Position numbers and translations under genes: made by a program. The notes under the pieces are model-generated. The model searched no databases and was not told where the DNA came from. It saw nothing but the letters and a program-made list of their open reading frames with translations. From Desulfobacterales bacterium (lineage in GTDB: Bacteria; Desulfobacterota; Desulfobacteria; Desulfobacterales; C00003106), in NCBI GenBank assembly GCA_030613165.1, contig JAUWMN010000008.1:1-14569 (forward strand): a DNA stretch of 14,569 nt. The letters are read 5' to 3'. Shown here in pieces: positions 1 through 6,477 of this stretch (the first letter of the stretch is position 1; each line of letters begins with the position of its first letter).

Positions 1-374
1 TCTTCATCGTCTCGTGGGCCGTAGTACCCCACAGCAGATGTACTGAACAGCGTTACATTATTCTTTCCCATGGCATTGACAATGTTTCGTGTAGTCAGGA
101 TTCGGCTCTCGTATATCAAGGTTTTGATCTTATCGTTCCACCTGGTAAAAATAGAAGCTCCCGCCAAATAGATTACTACCTCATTGTTTGCAACAGCGTC
201 CCGCCAGGCGCCTTCACGAGTAGTATCACCCTGGATAATCTGAACCTCCCTCGCGAGACTCTTTTTCCCAGCCCCTGACCGGTCAATCACGGTTACCCGG
301 TGTCCCTCTTCTACCAATCTCGCGACCAATTGGGCGCCGATAAAACCGGTCCCACCTGTCAGCAGGATGTTCAT
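1..374 (-). CDS. TIGR01777-family NAD(P)-dependent SDR epimerase (partial, C-terminus outside window)
   Basis: The visible 124 N-terminal residues begin MNILLTGGTGFIGAQLV, a Rossmann nucleotide-binding glycine motif (GGTGFIG). They continue with a GDTT segment, an IYLAGASI segment, a TRWNDKIK stretch and STSAVGYYG. This combination (LAGA...RW...K, then SAVGYYG) is characteristic of the YfcH/TIGR01777 branch of atypical short-chain dehydrogenases, whose substrate is generally unknown. The start at 374 is chosen because AAGGAG lies 7 nt upstream; an in-frame ATG at 380 overlaps that ribosome site and is less likely. It is the last visible gene of the radical SAM-era-ATP-grasp operon, 53 nt after the ATP-grasp stop. 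The gene is cut at the left edge, so the C-terminal half and the family-typical DUF1731 tail cannot be checked. Confidence 0.85.
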   Translation of the reverse strand, partial: MNILLTGGTGFIGAQLVARLVEEGHRVTVIDRSGAGKKSLAREVQIIQGDTTREGAWRDAVANNEVVIYLAGASIFTRWNDKIKTLIYESRILTTRNIVNAMGKNNVTLFSTSAVGYYGPRDDE

Positions 375-390
375 ACTCATGCTCCTTCTT

Positions 391-418
391 TTGTCCGTTG
401 TCCGTTGTTTGTTGTCAG
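391..418. repeat. Degenerate heptamer tandem repeat (TTGTCCG x4)
   Basis: Four consecutive 7-mers read TTGTCCG, TTGTCCG, TTGTTTG and TTGTCAG on the plus strand. They fill the short spacer between the ATP-grasp stop and the epimerase ribosome binding site. On the transcribed strand they read as CGGACAA-type units. No function can be assigned; slippage here would change the spacer length, not a reading frame. Confidence 0.7.
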
Positions 419-427
419 TTGCTTATC

Positions 428-1276
428 TTATGCAACGGACTCGTTGTTATTAACGAGCCACTCTTCAACCGCCTTCTCCAACAATTCGTAAAACTTAAAA
501 GACCCACCCAATCCCCGTCTCCCGAAAAAGTAATTGATCTCCAAAAATAATGGTTGGGGTTCGGCGGCATCTTGCGGAAACAAAAAGTCAAAGCCGGCCA
601 GGTTAATTCCCGTACTACGGCAAAAATCACGGGCGGACGTAATAGCTGCTTCTTGCAGTTCTGGAGATAGGTGATGATCGATGCGCGCGCCGGTCCGGAG
701 ATTGCTCTGAAAAACATCTTTATCTTCTTGAATGCGCCAGTAACTAAAAAATTGTTCCCCGATCACCACTACACGAAGTGTTCTGCCTTCATTGGGGATA
801 TGCGCCTGAACAATAAACCCTTTTTGGCCGCTTCTTTCCGCCTGCGCGACATTGCCGAGCGCGGTATCCAGGTCTTTTTGATTTTTCAGCAAAAAAACGC
901 CCTCACCCTCACCACCCTCGTTGAGCTTCAATACAAAGGGAAAATCAAAGGGGGGGGTATTTGCTTTGCCCTTTTCAAAAGCTTCCTGGTAGGCGTTGAC
1001 ATCAGCAAAGGTAACCGTAGGTGGATAGGAAACCTTATTTTCTTGAAAGAGTTTGCTCTGGCCGAGCTTCCCCGGGTAATCAAAGCGAGCATCATAGTTG
1101 GGAAATACGCGCGGACAATGGATGCGACAGAGCCGGTAGAGTTGTTCTGTAACCCCCTGCGGGAGGATGATCGCGCGCGCCTTTTTAATGGCAGCCACAT
1201 CTTCATCGCCCGGAGGTCTTCCGGCGCAGATGATGTTTACATCGCCTTCAATGCAGGGATGGAATGAAAGGATCAT
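428..1276 (-). CDS. ATP-grasp domain protein (RimK/glutathione-synthetase-like ligase)
   Basis: This 282-residue protein has the layout of a compact ATP-grasp ligase. An N-terminal pre-grasp region (about 1-75) is followed by an ATP-binding segment with the lysine in FPFVLKLNEGGEGEG (K117 and a glycine-rich loop) and a VQAHIP segment near 156-161. A metal-binding end carries GFDFL (D230) and FLEINYFFG (E246, N248). ATP-grasp enzymes couple a carboxylate to an amine or thiol through an acyl-phosphate; the substrate here cannot be read from the sequence. The start lies 1 nt after the era stop, with only a weak ribosome site inside era, so translation is probably coupled. It could act in peptide-like ligation or protein modification. 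Fold assignment is firm; specificity is unknown. Confidence 0.8.
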   Translation of the reverse strand: MILSFHPCIEGDVNIICAGRPPGDEDVAAIKKARAIILPQGVTEQLYRLCRIHCPRVFPNYDARFDYPGKLGQSKLFQENKVSYPPTVTFADVNAYQEAFEKGKANTPPFDFPFVLKLNEGGEGEGVFLLKNQKDLDTALGNVAQAERSGQKGFIVQAHIPNEGRTLRVVVIGEQFFSYWRIQEDKDVFQSNLRTGARIDHHLSPELQEAAITSARDFCRSTGINLAGFDFLFPQDAAEPQPLFLEINYFFGRRGLGGSFKFYELLEKAVEEWLVNNNESVA

Positions 1277-1277
1277 T

Positions 1278-2171
1278 CTAATAGCCGAATCCGGAAAGCG
1301 CCTGGGCGTTTTTACTCCAGTTTTTTTGAACCCGCACCCAGAGTTTTAAGAAGACCTGAGAGCCTACCATCCGTTGAATGTCCAACCGGGCCATGGAGCC
1401 GATCTTTTTTAGCATTGTCCCGCCTTTGCCGATAATGATCCCTTTTTGGGAGTCCCGCTCTACATGTATGGTGGCTTCAATATCTACGCGGTTCTTGTCA
1501 GGTATTTCTGTAAAGGTATCTATTGTAACGGCAACAGAGTAAGGGATTTCCTGGCTGGTCAGACGAAATATTTTTTCCCGTAGCATTTCAGACGCGATCA
1601 GCCGAACCGGTTGGTCGGTTATGGTGTCTTCAGGAAAGTAAAGAGGACCTTCGGGCAGAAGAACGGACATTTCATCAAGGAGTTGGTCAATCTGGATATC
1701 TTTTAAGGCAGAGATCGGGACAACGGCATGAAAAGGATGTCTCTTGTTCCATGTTTCCATAAGAGGAAGAAGGGATTCCTTTTCTATAAGATCCACCTTG
1801 TTTATGGCAAGGATAACAGGTGTCTTAACCTTTCTGAGGTTTCTTAGTAAAAAAGCGTCTGAGTCCTCGTCTGGCCGGCTCGCGTCGATAACGTACAATA
1901 TCTGGTCCACATCTCCGAGTGTCCCCAGCGCGATCTTGACCATTCGCTTGTTCAACGTCTGTTTTGCTTGATGGACGCCCGGCGTATCGAGAAAGATCAA
2001 CTGAGCATGCGGCCTGTGAAGCACACCCAATATTCGAGTCCGGGTTGTCTGAGGCTTTTCCGATGTAATGGATATTTTTTGCCCCAGGATCTGATTCAAA
2101 AGAGTTGATTTTCCCACATTGGGGGCGCCGAGGATAGCGATAAATCCTGATTTAAAAGGTTCCTTACCCAT
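1278..2171 (-). CDS. era: GTPase Era
   Basis: Era is a ribosome-associated GTPase needed for 30S assembly and 16S rRNA 3'-end maturation. The 297-residue product shows the full set: P-loop GAPNVGKST (15-23), DTPG (62-65), NKVD (124-127), SAL (154-156), then a C-terminal KH RNA-binding domain with GKGG followed by TMLKKIG, and the typical ending with VFLKLWVRV near the C-terminus. Length fits the family (about 300). I place the start at 2171, not at an in-frame codon 18 residues upstream, because GGGGAG sits 8 nt before this ATG and Era proteins normally start just before the SGF-x-AI-x-G strand. The start overlaps the end of the radical SAM gene by 8 nt, so the pair is translationally coupled. 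Confidence 0.97.
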   Translation of the reverse strand: MGKEPFKSGFIAILGAPNVGKSTLLNQILGQKISITSEKPQTTRTRILGVLHRPHAQLIFLDTPGVHQAKQTLNKRMVKIALGTLGDVDQILYVIDASRPDEDSDAFLLRNLRKVKTPVILAINKVDLIEKESLLPLMETWNKRHPFHAVVPISALKDIQIDQLLDEMSVLLPEGPLYFPEDTITDQPVRLIASEMLREKIFRLTSQEIPYSVAVTIDTFTEIPDKNRVDIEATIHVERDSQKGIIIGKGGTMLKKIGSMARLDIQRMVGSQVFLKLWVRVQKNWSKNAQALSGFGY

Positions 2172-3189
2172 ATGCCACACTCCCCTTTGGGATGATGCTG
2201 TCAGGGACCACCCTGATATCTTCAAAATGGAAGCGATTTAGCAGCTCTCTTACATTGCTGTTATGAAGCCCCCTCAACTTCGGTACGTCAGACGGGGCCA
2301 CCCGCAATGTGATACGGGTCGGCTTGGGTTTCATCTTTTCTACCAACTCAACAGTCTTATCCAAAAAGATTGCCGAATGTACCAGATGTCCGAACGATGG
2401 ATGAAAGGGGCCTGCAATGATACCGTTTGGACCATTAAGGGACTCTGAGGCTTGAAGACCCAAGCGTATCACGGAAATGCCATGACTGTTAAACAGGCAC
2501 AAGAGATCTTTGGCAATGCGTACGCCTTGTTCCAGTGTCAGAGGCACGTAGCGTCCCTGCTGATATAACCGGGCAAGATGGCTGTTTTTTAGAACAACAG
2601 TTGGGTAGATACGCACGATATCAGGCCTGAGTGAGGCTATCTTTTCTCCTGTATCAAGAATAGATTGTTCAGTATCACCGGGAAGACCGGGCATGATTTG
2701 CAATCCTACTTTAAACCCGTAATTTTTAAGAAGCCTAACAGCCCTGATCGTGTCAGATGCTGTATGTCCTCTTCGTGAAGCGGAAAGCACTCGGTCTTCC
2801 ATGGACTGAGCCCCTAATTCCACAGTTGTGACATTATGTTCTTTCAAAAGATCGAGGTTTTTTTCACTAATAGTGTCCGGTCTTGTAGAAAGGCGGATAC
2901 AGTGAACAGACCCGTTAAAGATAAATTGCCCGGCGGTTTTCAGAAGCTCTTCCTGGTAATCGTACGGAAGGCCGGTAAAGGTTCCCCCGTAAAAGGCGAT
3001 CTCAACAGGCCAATGATATTCCCGCTTGTAGCATAAAAAATCCTGAATCCTCTTTTTGACATCTTCAGGAGAAGGGGAGGCAGCGGCTGTGCCTGTGACC
3101 GAGCGTTGATCGCAAAAGACACAACGGTGCGGGCATCCCTGGTGGGGGATAAATACGGGAACAATAAAAGGTTTTTTGTTCTGTTTCAA
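2164..3189 (-). CDS. Elp3-like radical SAM protein without acetyltransferase domain
   Basis: This 341-residue protein carries the radical SAM cluster motif GCPHRCVFCDQ (C19, C23, C26: CxxxCxxC) that binds a [4Fe-4S] cluster and S-adenosylmethionine. It has a following AFYGGTFTGL segment, the ELGAQSM strand and GLQIMPGLPGDT, all as in the Elp3/HemN-like superfamily. Unlike Elp3 it ends without a GNAT acetyltransferase domain. Homologues of this type are often annotated simply as radical SAM protein; the substrate is not known to me. The start is TTG at 3189, preceded by CAGGAG with an 8-nt spacer; no in-frame ATG is nearby. It is the first gene of the operon and its last 8 nt overlap era, which hints at a role linked to ribosome or RNA maturation (inference). 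Confidence 0.85.
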   Translation of the reverse strand: MKQNKKPFIVPVFIPHQGCPHRCVFCDQRSVTGTAAASPSPEDVKKRIQDFLCYKREYHWPVEIAFYGGTFTGLPYDYQEELLKTAGQFIFNGSVHCIRLSTRPDTISEKNLDLLKEHNVTTVELGAQSMEDRVLSASRRGHTASDTIRAVRLLKNYGFKVGLQIMPGLPGDTEQSILDTGEKIASLRPDIVRIYPTVVLKNSHLARLYQQGRYVPLTLEQGVRIAKDLLCLFNSHGISVIRLGLQASESLNGPNGIIAGPFHPSFGHLVHSAIFLDKTVELVEKMKPKPTRITLRVAPSDVPKLRGLHNSNVRELLNRFHFEDIRVVPDSIIPKGSVAYG

Positions 3190-3255
3190 AAGTTTTGCTC
3201 CTGAAAAACAGTGTGAAACTCTCGCAAAAGAAAAAAGATGCGCTATAATTTTTAA

Positions 3256-3284
3256 AAACTAATGTGATTCATCTGGAATGTCAA
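3256..3284 (-). promoter_or_regulatory. Sigma70-type promoter for the radical SAM-era operon
   Basis: Read on the minus strand, a perfect -35 box TTGACA (3284-3279) is followed by a 17-nt spacer and the -10 hexamer TAGTTT (3261-3256). The leader to the TTG start of the radical SAM gene is about 60 nt. The -35 and spacing are ideal; the -10 is moderate. Confidence 0.6.
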
Positions 3285-3308
3285 GAAAGAGGATTTGAAA
3301 GAGGATTT
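3285..3308. repeat. Perfect 12-bp tandem repeat abutting the -35 box
   Basis: GAAAGAGGATTT occurs twice in direct succession (3285-3296 and 3297-3308). In the direction of the minus-strand promoter it reads AAATCCTCTTTC twice and ends exactly at the -35 hexamer, so it covers roughly -36 to -59, where an activator or UP-type contact would sit. A regulatory role is inferred from position only. Confidence 0.7.
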
Positions 3309-3344
3309 GTACAGGAGGAGGAAAGCGTTCCGAATCCATCATGT

Positions 3345-5210
3345 TTATGATTTCAACAATTCACTTTTCACCGCCAGCCCTATTTTCTCTATCGTGTATG
3401 GTTTCCTGATATATTCTCCCGCACCTAACCTGTGAGCTTCTTTAACACGGTCTGTTTCGGAAAATCCACTGGCGATTATTGCTTTCTGCGCAGGATGCAA
3501 TTTGAGAATTTTTTTGTAGGTGTCAAGACCGTCTATGCCCGGTTCCATAATCATGTCCAGGACCAATATATCTGCTGAGTTGGTTTTCATGTACTCAACA
3601 GCCTCTTCACCGCTCGAAACAGTCTGAACGGAATATCCTAACTCGGTTAACACTAAAGTCGCAATTTCTCTTTGTTCTCTTACGTCATCTACCACCAGAA
3701 TGTTTTCACCATTACCCATATACTCTTCAATCGGTATGGTGGATTTGTCGCTTTCTACTTTCTTTCTCGTAATCGGAAAATAAAGTTCAAAGGTCGTTCC
3801 TTTCTCTTCAGCGCTTTGAACGTCAATATATCCTTTATGGTCTTGTGCTGTTGTCCATACAACAGCCATGCCTAAACCTGTTCCGCTTCTTCCCATGGTT
3901 TTTTTAGTATAGAACGGTTCAAAAATTTTTTCCAGATACTCGGGTGGGATTCCCGTTCCATTGTCAGCCACACTTAGGACTACGTAATCGCCTTCTTTTA
4001 CCTCGTCATAGCCCGGCATTGGTCTGTCGACATATTGGTTTCTTGTAGATATGGTGACCATCCCTCCGTGAGGCAATGCCTCAGCCGCATTAGAAACCAA
4101 ATTCATGATGGTTTTTGATAAATGAACAGTTGAGCCAAACACATTAAATAAGCCTGTTTCAAGACGGGATTCAAATTCAACTTTTGGATGAAATGTTTTT
4201 AGTTTTTCATGCTCAGGCGAAGTCAAATAATCTGTTATAATATCATTTATGTTTGTTACCTTCATAACAGGCACGGCTCTTCTTGCCAAGGTTAGCAGGT
4301 CCTGAACGATGGCTGCCGCCTTTTTTCCTGATTTTGCTATGGTCAACATTGGACCTCTTAAGGGGCTCTCTTCGGGAATATCCAGACACAAAAGCTCTGG
4401 ATAACTTACAAGAGCGCTTAAGATATTGTTTAGGTCGTGAGCAACTCCTCCTGCTAATGTGCCTACGGCCTCCATTTTTTCAGCACGCTGAATCCGGGTT
4501 TCGAGTTGCCTTCTTTTTTTATCTGCTCGCTTGCGTTCAACAATTTCCTGTTTCAGGTTCGCATTGATTCTTGAAAGCTCGGCGGTTCGTTCATCCACGA
4601 GCACTTCAAGGTTTTCATGATATTCAAGAATCCGAAGAAGTAGACCGGCTTGCTCGGTCATGACCGCGAACGAAGAAAGGAATTCCGGGTCGATCTCTGG
4701 ATAGAATTGTTTGCGGTGTTCCGTACGTCCACCAAGCATGATACCGGAAAACAACGAATTCTGGTCGAAAAAAGGGCAGATCATTGCTTCGCATAGCTGC
4801 ATAGAGGACCAGGTGCGCATCAAAGGGTGATTGCAATCGAAGAGGAGCGCTTTACGGCCTGAAAGCCAGGAAGGATCAAATGAAAGCAAATCCGGAGGGC
4901 GTTCGAGGCCAAAGGCTCCGACCATCTCGAGATTCTGTTCCTTATCTCGAAAGCGGCCTACCAAAGCCACCTCAACCTCGTAGGCTTCGACGATGGACTC
5001 AGTAGTTATGGTGCCGAAATCCCCGCGCCGCCGAAGAACTTGTTCGGAATAAGACTGGATGTGCTTGTATCTACCAAGCTCACGGTCGAGTTTATTGCGG
5101 GTTTGAATCAGATCCTGTTTGACTGCGATGGCTCGAGTAGCCGAAATCTCCAAATCAGCGCACAGCGCCTCAAGTTCCTCATAAGATCGTTTACGTTTTT
5201 CCGAGCTCAT
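3345..5210 (-). CDS. Hybrid sensor histidine kinase (GAF-like, HisKA, HATPase, REC)
   Basis: The 621-residue product has no membrane segment and is likely cytoplasmic. Order: an N-terminal helical region (1-60), a GAF-like sensor region (about 60-196), a coiled coil (about 195-247), a HisKA box with LAGGVAHDLNN (phospho-acceptor H258), and an ATPase domain with N374 in NLVSNAAEAL, DNGTG at 416 and GTGLG at 443-447. A C-terminal receiver follows with acidic pair D508/D509, acceptor D552 (LVLDMIM), S581 and K603 (IRKP). All catalytic residues are present. The ATG at 5210 is preferred; a GTG nine codons upstream sits only 1 nt after an AGGAG and is too close. The upstream FIST gene stops 33 nt before, so the pair probably works as FIST ligand sensor and kinase. 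No DNA-binding response regulator is adjacent, so the output is unknown. Confidence 0.93.
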   Translation of the reverse strand: MSSEKRKRSYEELEALCADLEISATRAIAVKQDLIQTRNKLDRELGRYKHIQSYSEQVLRRRGDFGTITTESIVEAYEVEVALVGRFRDKEQNLEMVGAFGLERPPDLLSFDPSWLSGRKALLFDCNHPLMRTWSSMQLCEAMICPFFDQNSLFSGIMLGGRTEHRKQFYPEIDPEFLSSFAVMTEQAGLLLRILEYHENLEVLVDERTAELSRINANLKQEIVERKRADKKRRQLETRIQRAEKMEAVGTLAGGVAHDLNNILSALVSYPELLCLDIPEESPLRGPMLTIAKSGKKAAAIVQDLLTLARRAVPVMKVTNINDIITDYLTSPEHEKLKTFHPKVEFESRLETGLFNVFGSTVHLSKTIMNLVSNAAEALPHGGMVTISTRNQYVDRPMPGYDEVKEGDYVVLSVADNGTGIPPEYLEKIFEPFYTKKTMGRSGTGLGMAVVWTTAQDHKGYIDVQSAEEKGTTFELYFPITRKKVESDKSTIPIEEYMGNGENILVVDDVREQREIATLVLTELGYSVQTVSSGEEAVEYMKTNSADILVLDMIMEPGIDGLDTYKKILKLHPAQKAIIASGFSETDRVKEAHRLGAGEYIRKPYTIEKIGLAVKSELLKS

Positions 5211-5243
5211 CTCATGTCCCCGCAAGACATAGGCCACGCTCCT

Positions 5244-6443
5244 CTACTGCTTCTTGACGAGACAGTAAAGAGAGGTCGTGTAGTTGTGAAACCAGTTGCG
5301 TCCGCCGAGTTGGGCAAATTCACCGAAACCATACATTCCAAGCCACGGCACGTCTTGGTCACCACAAAGTGGGCTCTGCATGCGACTCACGATTTCGTCC
5401 TTGAGGATTCGATCAAAGAGAAAACGTCCGCGCGCGCCGCAGTCTGTATGAAAAACAGCTACGGGTATACGACCGTTCAGCCGTTCTTTAAGTCGTTCCA
5501 TCATTGTTTCGAGCCCGTCGAAGATCAGATCTTCGTTCCGTTCCGTGAGCCAAAGCTTGGCGCCTACCTGTACGTCTACGGGAAAATAGAAACTCCCGTC
5601 CGGATCTGTCTTCACGACGCAACGCAGTATAAGTTTGTTGTTGTACTCTTCGTGTAGACCTGGAGCAAGTTCTTGTCCAAGGCCCGTCAAAGGCAACATT
5701 GGACCAGGGTGTGTGTCGTGCGGTTGACCAAGCCGGTCCATCAGCATGTGCCAAGCCGGCTTGCCGTCGAGTTCGTAAATGCGGTTGGCTTCTGCTCGCG
5801 TGACCTCAAATGGCATGCCCACCGGAACGCTTCCGTGATGCACGCCCATCTCTACTTCAAGAGAGGGGTCCGCAAACCCGATGAGAACCGCGCCACGCTC
5901 GAAGATCTGATCGTCAAGAAACTGGAAAGAGCTGACGGCGCGCATGTTGTCGCTGGACGTGCCCCCAAAGATCTTGGTCTCCGGGCCAAAGACCGACTCG
6001 ATCCCTTCTATGGCTCGGTCCGCCGCGATATCGATGCCGGAGGCCAACCGCAAGACCATATTGGCGTTCGGAGTCTGTTCCTTGAGCTGGCTTGCCATCT
6101 TGACGGCCTGGTCATATGAGTTGTGACCGCGAATATTGTCGGTGTGGGCCAAATGCCACTCGTTGCGGTCTCCTTTAACAGCCATCACCGCGAGCGCCTT
6201 CATGTTTTCATTGGCGCCTTCTTTGCCGATAATTCCAGCGCATGAGCATCCAACAATCCGGGCTTTTGGCGCGGCCAGCCTTGCTTCGTCCAAGAGTTCC
6301 TTAAAATTGTGACCGACCGAGGTGTGAAAAATGATAAGGTCGGCGTCGTACTGTTCTTCATCTCCCATGGCGATTTCAAGGCATTCACGCATCGCTCGCC
6401 GGGAGTTTACGGATCCGCTCATGCCCGAGAAAAACTTTAACAT
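5244..6443 (-). CDS. FIST N/FIST C domain sensor protein
   Basis: This 399-residue soluble protein matches the FIST (F-box and intracellular signal transduction) architecture: an N-terminal FIST domain with RIVGCSCAGIIG (63-73) and IFGGTSSDN (158-166), and a C-terminal domain with VFHTDCGARGRFLF (about 330-343) and MYGFGEFAQLGG (370-381). FIST domains are thought to bind small ligands, possibly amino acids, and are known from proteins encoded with or fused to histidine kinases and chemotaxis proteins. No signal peptide or membrane helix is visible. The start has a good GGAG site 6 nt upstream. It lies 34 nt after the NadA-PilZ gene and just before the hybrid kinase, so the three are probably co-transcribed. 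The ligand cannot be deduced. Confidence 0.9.
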   Translation of the reverse strand: MLKFFSGMSGSVNSRRAMRECLEIAMGDEEQYDADLIIFHTSVGHNFKELLDEARLAAPKARIVGCSCAGIIGKEGANENMKALAVMAVKGDRNEWHLAHTDNIRGHNSYDQAVKMASQLKEQTPNANMVLRLASGIDIAADRAIEGIESVFGPETKIFGGTSSDNMRAVSSFQFLDDQIFERGAVLIGFADPSLEVEMGVHHGSVPVGMPFEVTRAEANRIYELDGKPAWHMLMDRLGQPHDTHPGPMLPLTGLGQELAPGLHEEYNNKLILRCVVKTDPDGSFYFPVDVQVGAKLWLTERNEDLIFDGLETMMERLKERLNGRIPVAVFHTDCGARGRFLFDRILKDEIVSRMQSPLCGDQDVPWLGMYGFGEFAQLGGRNWFHNYTTSLYCLVKKQ

Positions 6444-6477
6444 TTTGCTCTCCTTTCTTAGGGAAGACAGTATTGTC

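Noticed and set aside
671..1267. Plus-strand open frame of 198 codons
   Set aside because: It lies antisense to the ATP-grasp gene, shows no recognisable domain and has no ribosome site; it is a shadow of the real gene.
3243..3248. TATAAT on the plus strand near 3244
   Set aside because: No -35 at the right distance and no plus-strand gene follows; the minus-strand promoter in the same gap is better.
5040..5657. Plus-strand open frame of 205 codons
   Set aside because: It runs antisense across the kinase/FIST junction; both real genes have clear domain motifs and good starts.
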